From Caldithrix sp. (GTDB lineage: Bacteria; Zhuqueibacterota; Zhuqueibacteria; Oceanimicrobiales; Oceanimicrobiaceae): a stretch of DNA of 11,293 nt. The stretch is from positions 1 through 11,293 of the forward strand of contig SMXE01000009.1 of assembly GCA_004357015.1 (NCBI GenBank). Direction: 5' to 3'. Positions 1-5,917 of this stretch are shown here, piece by piece (position 1 is the stretch's first letter; every line of letters starts with the position of its first letter). The translations under genes were made by a program, and so were the position numbers. The notes below the pieces were generated by a model that saw only the letters and a program-made list of their open reading frames with translations, had not been told where the DNA came from and searched no databases.

Positions 1-200
1 GGGTAATCGAGTTTGAGTAGCGAATTCACGCATGCTGCGACGGTCGTTTCTTCGTCACGCAGAGCTACCAGGACTGAGATTGTCTGCAGGCGTTTTGTCC
101 TTGGATAGTTTAGGCGGTGCGTGCCAATGAATATGAGCACTGTTTGCAGAATGTAAGCGATGATGAAGGCGAAGAGCAAATAGGGTAGGACAAGTTGCAC
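1..200 (-). CDS. Family 2 glycosyltransferase, N-terminal part (cut by window edge)
   Basis: Only the first 66 codons lie in the window. The protein starts with a hydrophobic helix (about residues 3-26, with LLFAFIIAYILQTVLIF), a short basic linker (HRLNYPRTKR) and then the first beta-strand of a GT-A fold, ISVLVALRDEETTVAACVNS. This matches ISVxVAxRNExxxI of processive family 2 glycosyltransferases, and the same membrane-anchor-then-GT2 layout is seen in the two other glycosyltransferases of this cluster. The start chosen is GTG at 200-198; the frame upstream holds no ATG and reaches a TGA near 230. GAAGGG lies 12 bases before the start, slightly far for a ribosome binding site. The DxD and QxxRW regions lie outside the window, so donor and acceptor are unknown. 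Family assignment is firm for the visible part; N of the usual RNE is D here (RDE). Confidence 0.8.
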   Translation of the reverse strand, partial: MQLVLPYLLFAFIIAYILQTVLIFIGTHRLNYPRTKRLQTISVLVALRDEETTVAACVNSLLKLDY

Positions 201-245
201 CGTGTAAATTTTCCCTTCTATAAAACTTGTTCAAAAATTGGGTTT

Positions 246-274
246 AGGATACAGATTTGTGCGTCCAATTGCAA
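246..274 (-). promoter_or_regulatory. Possible sigma-70-like promoter for the partial glycosyltransferase
   Basis: Read on the minus strand, TTGCAA (274-269) is followed after 17 bases by TATCCT (251-246). These match 4 of 6 (-35) and 4 of 6 (-10) consensus positions with ideal spacing. It lies 46 bases upstream of the GTG at 200, in the 108-bp gap after the preceding glycosyltransferase. A direct repeat sits just upstream of the -35 box, where an activator would bind. Matches of this quality arise by chance, so the call is tentative. Confidence 0.3.
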
Positions 275-281
275 TGAAATT

Positions 282-300
282 CTTGTGACTGCCTTGTGAC
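282..300. repeat. 11-bp-phased direct repeat of CTTGTGAC
   Basis: CTTGTGAC occurs at 282-289 and again at 293-300, separated by TGC, so the copies repeat every 11 bases, about one helical turn. It lies between the end of one glycosyltransferase gene and the predicted promoter of the next. Such phased direct repeats next to a -35 box are a usual form of activator site. Which protein would bind is unknown. Two 8-mers can also arise by chance. Confidence 0.4.
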
Positions 301-308
301 ATCTTAAA

Positions 309-1475
309 TCATAGGTCGTCCGGCTGAGCTTGCAATTGCGGCCTTAGTTTTGCTCGGTAGGATTCGCCTTTCCACTGGAAGCCTGCGACCTGCCCTGCCA
401 GCCCCGCCAGAACGATGTAAAGGGGGTGGATGAGTGCGGTGAGAACGAAGTCAGACTTAGAGAATGTTGCCCGGAAGATGACTTTTGCCTGCTGTAGAAA
501 TGAAAATTCCACTATCCATTTTAGAAACAATGCACCAAGCCAGGGTGCCAGAAGTACCGGCTGAAACAGGGCAGCCAAAGGACCGAACACGAGGCAGAAA
601 TTCATCACATAAATGAGTATCAACGCCACCGTGACGTTCCATTTGTAGTGGCGCCCTTTTGAAGCGTAGCGTATTCGTTGCTGCACGAATTCTGCGATGT
701 TGCCTGGCGGCTGTGTGGGAACAAAGGAAGCGGCGTTTACGGCATATCGGATTTGCCAGTCGGTTTTGTCGCGCACCTGTTCCAGAAACAGGTCGTCATC
801 GCCCGAGATCCAGGCGCCTAGATGTTGCAGGCCGCCCGACTCAAAATAGACTTCTCTGCGGTAAGCCAGATTGCCGCCGGTACAACTGATGGGATAACCG
901 AGACCCGCGCTGGCGGCAGCGACGGCGGCCATGGCAAAATAGTCGAGCGCGAGCATGCGGTGAAACACGCTGGCTCTTGCGGTTTCGTATGGGTTGTAGC
1001 CCGCAACCATCCCGACACGTGGCTCGAAGTGTCTGACCATCTCTGCGACCCATCCGGGGCCAGGGGTGCAGTCTGCGTCGGTGGTCAGGATGATCTCTCC
1101 GGTGGCATGCCTGACGCCTGTGTCGATGGCGCGTTTTTTTGGGGCCAGGTCACCGCTGACGTCACGGATTCTCAATAGCGTGACGCGGGGGTCTTGCCTG
1201 GCGAATTCGGCGACCATCGCGGCCGTGTTATCTTCGGAGCGGTCATCCACTACGATGACTTCGAGCTTCTCGGACGGATAATCCTGCTGCAGCACGTGCT
1301 GCAGGCATGTTTGAATATTGTGCTCCTCGTTGCGCGCCGCTATGACTACCGAGACGAGCAACTTGGCGCGGTTCCTTCCCGGCGGCAGTTTGCGCAGTCC
1401 GCGTCCGAGGAGTAGCAGCGTTGCCGCGTAAAGCACGGCTAAGCTGAGTAAGAGTATCGCATATGTGTGGAGCAT
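309..1475 (-). CDS. Membrane-anchored family 2 glycosyltransferase
   Basis: A 388-residue GT2 enzyme, expected to transfer a sugar from a nucleotide-sugar donor at the inner face of the cytoplasmic membrane. It has an N-terminal helix (about residues 4-24), then a GT-A domain: VSVVIAARNEE (41-51), VVDDRS (75-80), the metal-binding TTDADC (131-136), the acceptor/base region SGDDDLF (224-230) and QQRIR (265-269), the usual place of the Q(Q/R)xRW motif. Three or so C-terminal helices follow (about 283-303, 305-325, 343-365). The layout resembles cellulose synthase-like or BcsA-type transferases of about 380-400 residues. The start chosen is ATG at 1475, which puts the membrane helix at the N-terminus as in the two paralogues; an in-frame TTG at 1508 would add 11 residues. 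Neither has a clear ribosome binding site. It is the second gene after the deacetylase relic gap and 108 bp before the next GT2. Sugar specificity cannot be read from the sequence. Confidence 0.9.
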   Translation of the reverse strand: MLHTYAILLLSLAVLYAATLLLLGRGLRKLPPGRNRAKLLVSVVIAARNEEHNIQTCLQHVLQQDYPSEKLEVIVVDDRSEDNTAAMVAEFARQDPRVTLLRIRDVSGDLAPKKRAIDTGVRHATGEIILTTDADCTPGPGWVAEMVRHFEPRVGMVAGYNPYETARASVFHRMLALDYFAMAAVAAASAGLGYPISCTGGNLAYRREVYFESGGLQHLGAWISGDDDLFLEQVRDKTDWQIRYAVNAASFVPTQPPGNIAEFVQQRIRYASKGRHYKWNVTVALILIYVMNFCLVFGPLAALFQPVLLAPWLGALFLKWIVEFSFLQQAKVIFRATFSKSDFVLTALIHPLYIVLAGLAGQVAGFQWKGESYRAKLRPQLQAQPDDL

Positions 1476-1555
1476 GTTTGATGCCAGAAAAGTGACCCCG
1501 GAATGCAAGAACCAACGAGGGATCTTCTTGCACGCCAGGTGACTATTCGACCGTT

Positions 1556-1701
1556 GCTGTTGGCTTTTAGCTGTTGGCCTTGAGCTTGCTGATCAGGTTA
1601 TATATCATCTTTTGTTCTTTGTTCAACTGAGCCAGAGTCCTAAAATCTCTCATTGTGTGCTACCAATTCATGACATGGCCAATAGCCATCAGCCAAATGC
1701 C
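1556..1701 (-). repeat. Relic of a four-helix-bundle gene cassette with imperfect inverted repeats
   Basis: The relic reading frame described separately is enclosed by repeats. The left arm, GGCTTTTAGCTGTTGGCC (1562-1579), and the reverse complement of the right arm, GGCTGATGGCTATTGGCC (1694-1677), match at 14 of 18 positions. The left arm is itself part of a direct repeat, GCTGTTGGC at 1556-1564 and 1570-1578. Runs of GGCTnnTGGC-like units beside genes of this family are, as I recall, a common pattern, but I could not check this against other genomes. The block sits in the 264-bp gap between the deacetylase and a glycosyltransferase of the same transcription direction, and carries no transposase. 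Confidence 0.45.
1567..1653 (-). pseudogene. Internally deleted four-helix-bundle (23S rRNA intervening sequence type) protein
   Basis: An ATG-to-TAA frame of 28 codons. It begins MRDFRTL, which is the characteristic opening of the four-helix-bundle proteins (TIGR02436, also called 23S rRNA intervening sequence or bAvd-like proteins). It ends LNKEQKMIYNLISKLKANS, which resembles the characteristic last helix of the same family. The normal protein is about 115-125 residues, so the central 80-90 residues, including the conserved R-AA-SI-NIAEG region, are absent. The frame has stayed open across the join, so it is either a fresh in-frame deletion or a coincidence. Function is presumably lost. 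The full-length proteins are thought to be small helical-bundle nucleic-acid-associated proteins of unclear role. The assignment rests on recall of family termini, not on a search. Confidence 0.6.
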
Positions 1702-1739
1702 AATGCTGCCTTCCTTCGTCTTTCGCGCGAACATGCAGA

Positions 1740-2336
1740 TTAGCACGGAAGCGCTTTGAATTTGACCTTCCGTTCGAGCAGGTCCGGCAGTGCGTTTTTA
1801 AGTGCCGTCAGCATGCGCCCACTATTTGCGTGGCCGTCGTGCAGCAGCACGATTTGTCCCGGCCGCACGGTGTGCAACCTGCTTTGAATTTGGCGGGTCG
1901 TCGTCGTCGCCCGGTAATCCTTTGTGGAGTGATTCCACAAAACCATCTTCCGGTTGACTGCCCGCAGGCTGCGCAGCAGGTTCGGCCCGAAGCGGCCGTG
2001 GGGTGGCCGGAAAAGAGTGGCTGTTTTTCCGGTGGTTCTGAGAATCACTTTGTCGGTTTGGGTTAGCTCTCGCTCAATATCCAATCTGGATTTCCAGGTC
2101 ATCACGGTGTGACTGAACGAATGGTTGCCGATGGCATGACCGGCTGCTTGAATTTTAGCCAGAATGCCAGGGTGCTGTTCGACTTTCTTGCCAATGACGA
2201 AGAAAGTAACTGGTATCTGAAACTCCGCCAGCAACCGCAACAATGCAGGTGTGATGGCGCTGTCGGGGCCGTCGTCAAAAGTCAGGTAAACATATTCATC
2301 CGGCATGCGCCACAGAATTTCCGGCAAAATGTTCAT
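1740..2336 (-). CDS. Polysaccharide deacetylase, NodB homology domain (carbohydrate esterase 4)
   Basis: A 198-residue enzyme made almost only of the CE4 NodB domain, which removes acetyl groups from N-acetylated sugars using a metal ion. All five family motifs are visible: TFDDGP (19-24; D21 catalytic base, D22 metal ligand), NHSFSH (71-76; H72 and H76 metal ligands), RPPHGRF (110-116), the W/D motif LWNHSTKDY (133-141) and LLHDG (164-168; H166 catalytic). No signal peptide or membrane helix is evident, so it either acts in the cytoplasm on a lipid-linked or nucleotide-linked precursor or is exported unconventionally. Its ATG (2336-2334) overlaps the stop of the upstream membrane protein as ATGA, which implies coupled translation. 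A role in deacetylating the product of the neighbouring glycosyltransferases is inferred. Confidence 0.93.
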   Translation of the reverse strand: MNILPEILWRMPDEYVYLTFDDGPDSAITPALLRLLAEFQIPVTFFVIGKKVEQHPGILAKIQAAGHAIGNHSFSHTVMTWKSRLDIERELTQTDKVILRTTGKTATLFRPPHGRFGPNLLRSLRAVNRKMVLWNHSTKDYRATTTTRQIQSRLHTVRPGQIVLLHDGHANSGRMLTALKNALPDLLERKVKFKALPC

Positions 2337-3217
2337 GGAGATCGCCGGGTTCGGAGCAAGATCGGTAGTCCCAGAAGCGACGGGAAGGCGACGTTTAGCA
2401 AGTAGAGAAGCAGAGCCGCATTGAACGCAGCAGCAGGCGCTACCCCAACTTTTTGCATAAAGAAAACTGATGCGCCTTCGCGAATACCAAGATCGCCGAA
2501 TGAAATGGGAAGCACTGTTTTAACCAGGAAAACGGACGATGCTGCCACCGGCAGGTCAGCAAAACTGGCCGTCTGGAAATTGAGAAGCAGAAGTGTGAAT
2601 TGAGTCAAATAGACAGTATAAAAAAGAATGGAAAAACCCCAGAGAATGCTCAGATGCTTTCTGCTGAAATCGTAGATTCTGGTAAACCGTCCTGAGGCTC
2701 GTGCCACATTCCTGCCCAACAATGACCAGAGGATGAAGCCCGCGAGAAGCGTGAGCGCCATAATCAGCGATGCGCGAAGGGTCGGGTTCAGATTCAGCGC
2801 CTCGAAGGCCAGCAGCCCGGTGAGTCCCACAACCAGGGTGATGATCAGATTTGTGAGTTTGTCCATCACCGCCAGGGCAAACGTTTTTGTCTGACTTATT
2901 TCCTTGACGTAAAGTGCACGGCCGACTTCGCCGAGGCGGCCAGGCGTCACAAAACCGAGTGCAAAGCCTACCATCAGCGAGCGATAGGCCGTTCCTAATG
3001 AAACCGACCGGTTGGCCAGCTTCAGGAGGAAGCGCCACTTCGCGAGTTGTACCAGCAGGTTGGGCGCCAGGAGCGTCGCTGCCATGAGCAGGTAGGCCAA
3101 ATTCGCGCTGTCGAAAGCAGCTACCAGCGTCGAGGGTCGGATTGTGTGTACAAGAAGGAAAAGTACAGCAGCGGTCACCGCGAGCTTGCCAAAGAAGATG
3201 AGCCTGGACTTAAGCAA
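2333..3217 (-). CDS. Flippase-like integral membrane protein (LPG synthase TM / AglD2-like, PF03706)
   Basis: About 294 residues with seven or eight hydrophobic helices. Family hallmarks are GFALGFVTPGRLGEVGR (84-100, with PGRxGE), MDK at 118-120, and SFGDLGIREG (239-248). PF03706 proteins are found as stand-alone membrane proteins in glycolipid and glycan clusters and as the flippase part of lysylphosphatidylglycerol synthase; most stand-alone members are uncharacterised. The start is uncertain. TTG at 3217-3215 gives the usual N-terminus just before the first helix (LKSRLIFFGKLAV), lies 10 bases after AGGGA, and overlaps the upstream stop by 8 bases. In-frame ATGs at 3298 and 3391 would add 27 or 58 residues of low-complexity sequence inside the upstream gene and look wrong. 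Co-transcribed with the radical SAM gene upstream and the deacetylase downstream. Probable role: moving or presenting a lipid-linked saccharide. Confidence 0.85.
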   Translation of the reverse strand: MLKSRLIFFGKLAVTAAVLFLLVHTIRPSTLVAAFDSANLAYLLMAATLLAPNLLVQLAKWRFLLKLANRSVSLGTAYRSLMVGFALGFVTPGRLGEVGRALYVKEISQTKTFALAVMDKLTNLIITLVVGLTGLLAFEALNLNPTLRASLIMALTLLAGFILWSLLGRNVARASGRFTRIYDFSRKHLSILWGFSILFYTVYLTQFTLLLLNFQTASFADLPVAASSVFLVKTVLPISFGDLGIREGASVFFMQKVGVAPAAAFNAALLLYLLNVAFPSLLGLPILLRTRRSP

Positions 3218-4226
3218 AAAGTTTGAGTCCCTGCGAGCAGTTGGCGCAGATATCGATGGCGCTGCGGTCGGCGAGCATTTGGGCTCTGAAATCGTCATAA
3301 GCCTGGGAGTTCCAGATTTGGGTGAACATTTCGTGGTCGGCGACCGACCCTGCCGGGTGGCCGGCGTTCTTGTCAAAGCAGCAAGGCACAACCGTACCGT
3401 CCCAGTTTACCAGAGAGCTGGTCCACGGCCGTGGGCAAGGACCCCTGCCTGTCTTTTTGGGTGTTAAAGCGTCTTGTTCGATTTTATATCGCTTCAGGGA
3501 TTCCTGCTGTGGTAGCCAGGCGCAAGCTTCTGCTACAGTTTCAACCTGAACTTTCTTTACCAGCAGGCGGTTTGCCCCCAACTCCCGAGTCAGTCGTTTC
3601 ATCCTGGCCAATTCGTGTTCGTTGTGTTGCATCACAATGAACTGAATATAAATCACGGGCGTCTTGCTATGCTGGTGTTCTTTTTCGTTGACCAGATTGC
3701 GTACGCCGTCAAGCACCTGTTGCAGGCTGCCTCCGACGCGATATTTTTCGTAAGTCTCCTGCTCCGCACCATCGATGGAAACGATGATCGAATCCAGTCC
3801 GGAGGCCACGGTGGCTTGCGCTGTCTCTGGGTCAAAGTAATGGGCGTTCGTGCTGGTGGTGACGAAAATTCGCTTCTCTTTTGCGTATTGAACAAACCGA
3901 ATAAACTCCTTGTTAATGAACGGTTCTCCCTGCTGATACAAGAGGAGATAAAAAAGGTAGTCGCCGGTTTTGTCGATGAGTGTCTTAAACGTGTCAAACG
4001 TCATCAAGCCGGTTTGTCGCGTCATTTTGCCATTTCCAGTGACACAGAGCGGGCAGCGCAGGTTGCAGACATTGGTGGGCTCCACGGTCAGGATGAACGG
4101 ACGGCCCCAGCAAACCGGCTTTCTCGTGCTGGCGGACACGGCGAAGGAGGCTATCGCCAGCGCTGCATTGGCGATGCGTTTGAAGGAAAGCGTCCGAATC
4201 AGGAATCTGAGAGGTATTTCTTGCAT
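3210..4226 (-). CDS. Radical SAM / SPASM domain protein
   Basis: A 338-residue iron-sulfur enzyme. The radical SAM cluster motif is CNLRCPLC (C54, C58, C61), preceded by the strand ILTVEPTNV. GEP (100-102), TSTNA and SIDGAEQETYEKYR are the usual SAM-binding and barrel motifs. A C-terminal SPASM-like region carries C264, WDGTVVPCC (C282, C283) and CANC (C327, C330), which would hold an auxiliary Fe-S cluster. The ATG at 4226 is preferred; a TTG at 4235 would add three residues. Related proteins are common in glycan and lipopolysaccharide clusters, where the substrate is often unknown; others modify peptides, but no small precursor peptide is seen beside this gene. Its end overlaps the flippase-like gene start, placing it in the same transcript. 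Likely role: radical modification of a sugar or lipid in this pathway, by inference only. Confidence 0.9.
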   Translation of the reverse strand: MQEIPLRFLIRTLSFKRIANAALAIASFAVSASTRKPVCWGRPFILTVEPTNVCNLRCPLCVTGNGKMTRQTGLMTFDTFKTLIDKTGDYLFYLLLYQQGEPFINKEFIRFVQYAKEKRIFVTTSTNAHYFDPETAQATVASGLDSIIVSIDGAEQETYEKYRVGGSLQQVLDGVRNLVNEKEHQHSKTPVIYIQFIVMQHNEHELARMKRLTRELGANRLLVKKVQVETVAEACAWLPQQESLKRYKIEQDALTPKKTGRGPCPRPWTSSLVNWDGTVVPCCFDKNAGHPAGSVADHEMFTQIWNSQAYDDFRAQMLADRSAIDICANCSQGLKLFA

Positions 4227-4359
4227 GACAAACAAAAATCCGGTGTCTGAACGTTAAGTTGAAGCCAGCAGGAATTAGGTTTTTCAGCTTGAGAGAAACA
4301 AGCCCGATTTCGTTTTAGGTCCTGGGGTTTCCGGGGTTTGAAAATCACGTTGCCTGCGC

Positions 4360-5469
4360 TCACACTTTCCATTTAATCTTGCCAACCAGCCCCAGCGGCG
4401 ATATCAGTGTCTGGGTCAAGATAAAGAAAATTTCCCAGCCAGGAAACAAAAAAAGTGACTTTGCCACATTTATACTTCGCGCGATCAGAAAAAGTGCGCT
4501 GAGATCGAAACCCAACTTCAGGCCAAAGAGAAGCGCTGCTGACGGGAGCAGAGCGGGTTCCGAAATTGAATATGCGATAAACACAAACAAAGTTAGATTG
4601 GCGAGATTAAACAGCAGGTAGATCGCCTGCGACCCTTTTGAATAGAATTTAGACGCCGAAACATGCCGTCTTCTTTGCTGCAGGAAGCTGAGAAAAGACG
4701 TAGGCACCGGACTGTTTACGACTGCTTTACTCGTCAGCGCAAACGTGACCCGCCAGCTCGTTCGCCGCTTCACGAGTTGGAGAAACAGGTCGTCATCACC
4801 AGACAGGCTGTGCTGGATTCTCTCGAAACCGCCAACTTCCTCGTAAACGTTCTTCCGATACGCCAGATTCCTGCCGGTACAAGTGGCGCCGATATTCCAG
4901 CCAGCCGCGCCAGCCGCCACCAGCATGGCCGCCAAACTATCGAGGGCAAGGAGGCGGCTCAGAAAACCGTGGCTGCCCACCAGTGGTGCTGGTCCGATGA
5001 CGACGCCCACATTTTTGTCGAAGAACGACACCATCGAAGCCAGCCAGTCAGATGACGGGGCGCAATCGGCGTCGGTTATGAAAATAAGGTCGCCTTGTGC
5101 GGATGTAATCCCCTGGCTCAGCGCGTGTTTTTTGGGGCTGGTTGCCGCGGACTGCGTTCCGTGTATCCGAATGCTGCGCAAATTCTGGTGTGAGCGTTCG
5201 TAGCTGTTCAGCACCGCCGCAGTGCCATCGGTAGAGCGGTCGTCCACCACGATGATTTCTGTCAAACTGGGCGCGTAGGTTTGCGCCAGGAGAGCGTCGA
5301 GACAGCCGGGCAAGTTCTTTGCTTCATTTCTGGCAGCCACCACAACCGAAACTGTTGGCCTCAGAAGACTTTGCCCGTGCCGGAGGCGAAGGATGCCCGT
5401 GACTAGAAAAGCTAGAATCGCCAGATAGGGGGCCAGCGCCCCTAACGCTATGGCCGTAATGAGAGGCAT
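4360..5469 (-). CDS. Membrane-anchored family 2 glycosyltransferase
   Basis: A 369-residue GT2 paralogue of the enzyme encoded at 1475-309. An N-terminal helix (about 5-28) is followed by SVVVAARNEAKNL (41-53), VVDDRST (75-80), ITDADCAP (131-138), SGDDDLFLQ (223-231) and QQRRRH (264-269), then C-terminal helices (about 283-301, 307-329, 337-360). The DxD motif falls at residues 133-135 in both paralogues, which shows how closely the layouts agree. It should transfer a sugar at the cytoplasmic membrane. ATG at 5469 is the start; no strong ribosome binding site precedes it. It is the first gene of the minus-strand cluster, with 133 bp to the radical SAM gene. No convincing promoter was seen upstream. 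Donor and acceptor are unknown. Confidence 0.92.
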   Translation of the reverse strand: MPLITAIALGALAPYLAILAFLVTGILRLRHGQSLLRPTVSVVVAARNEAKNLPGCLDALLAQTYAPSLTEIIVVDDRSTDGTAAVLNSYERSHQNLRSIRIHGTQSAATSPKKHALSQGITSAQGDLIFITDADCAPSSDWLASMVSFFDKNVGVVIGPAPLVGSHGFLSRLLALDSLAAMLVAAGAAGWNIGATCTGRNLAYRKNVYEEVGGFERIQHSLSGDDDLFLQLVKRRTSWRVTFALTSKAVVNSPVPTSFLSFLQQRRRHVSASKFYSKGSQAIYLLFNLANLTLFVFIAYSISEPALLPSAALLFGLKLGFDLSALFLIARSINVAKSLFLFPGWEIFFILTQTLISPLGLVGKIKWKV

Positions 5470-5609
5470 TGGGAAGTTCTTTCAGAGAATGGTTCAGTTG
5501 CGAATAACCACCGGATAGCGAAAAAAGTCGACCGCCAAATGCAAAGTGGCAGATCAGGTCCGGTCTTGAGTACGCAAATATCACGCGAGCACCTGGCGTC
5601 TATTCGCTG

Positions 5610-5891
5610 TTAAGCGTTGCGCAGCAAAATATCGAAAAAGACGAAACGGATCAAGTGAATTCGTGTTTTCGGCCAAGTACGAATTAATTGATCCCAGAAA
5701 ATACTTGCCGTCCGAGTTGATTCTGATTTGCCGGCGCACAGGACAAAGTCAGGTCTTTTGTGCGCGATGAACTTCTGCGCTTCGTCCGGATTTTGTGGTT
5801 CTTTGATGTGTAAGGACGGGACGCCAGAAAAAGCGATTGACTTTTTGAGTTGGTTTGGATATTTTAAATGTTGAAAAAACAGTGGTTTCAT
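5610..5891 (-). pseudogene. Decayed reading frame with faint formyltransferase-like segment
   Basis: An open frame of 93 codons in the 448-bp divergent gap. The middle, GVPSLHIKEPQNPDEAQKF followed by IAHKRPDFVLCAG, resembles the stretch of formyltransferase-fold proteins in which a GIPv-h-v segment leads to a helix and then PDlivv-g. Neither the usual N-terminal Rossmann part (about 80 residues) nor the N-x-H catalytic part follows, so it could only be a fragment. Its ATG has no ribosome binding site and lies within 27 bases of the opposing larA-like start. The plus-strand promoter at 5837-5865 lies inside it. It could equally be a chance frame. The rest of the gap (5470-5609) shows nothing recognisable. 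Confidence 0.25.
5837..5865 (+). promoter_or_regulatory. Sigma-70-like promoter for the larA-like gene
   Basis: TTGACT (5837-5842) and TATTTT (5860-5865) are separated by 17 bases, matching 5 of 6 and 4 of 6 consensus positions. Transcription would begin near 5872, about 46 bases before the GTG start at 5918. The -10 box overlaps the alternative TTG start at 5855, which argues against that start. Confidence 0.5.
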
Positions 5892-5917
5892 ATTGCCAGG
5901 TACGGGTAAAAGAAGCT

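Noticed and set aside
822..1178. 118-codon plus-strand frame opposite the second glycosyltransferase
   Set aside because: It is antisense to well-conserved GT2 motifs, with no ribosome binding site and no domain.
1287..1304. Perfect 18-bp palindrome CTGCAGCACGTGCTGCAG
   Set aside because: It lies inside the GT2 coding sequence and is explained by codons for L-Q-H-V-L-Q. There is no sign of a regulatory role there.
3218..3391. N-terminal extension of the flippase-like protein from ATG at 3298 or TTG/ATG at 3391
   Set aside because: The added residues are low-complexity and lie wholly inside the radical SAM gene. The TTG at 3217 gives the normal family N-terminus and has an AGGGA site.
3615..4250. 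211-codon plus-strand frame opposite the radical SAM gene
   Set aside because: It is a shadow of the minus-strand gene, whose Fe-S cysteines and family motifs are unambiguous. The antisense translation has no recognisable domain.
4287..4303. Possible hairpin GCTTG-AGAGAAA-CAAGC in the gap before the radical SAM gene
   Set aside because: The stem is only five base pairs and no T-run follows on either strand, so it is not supported as a terminator.
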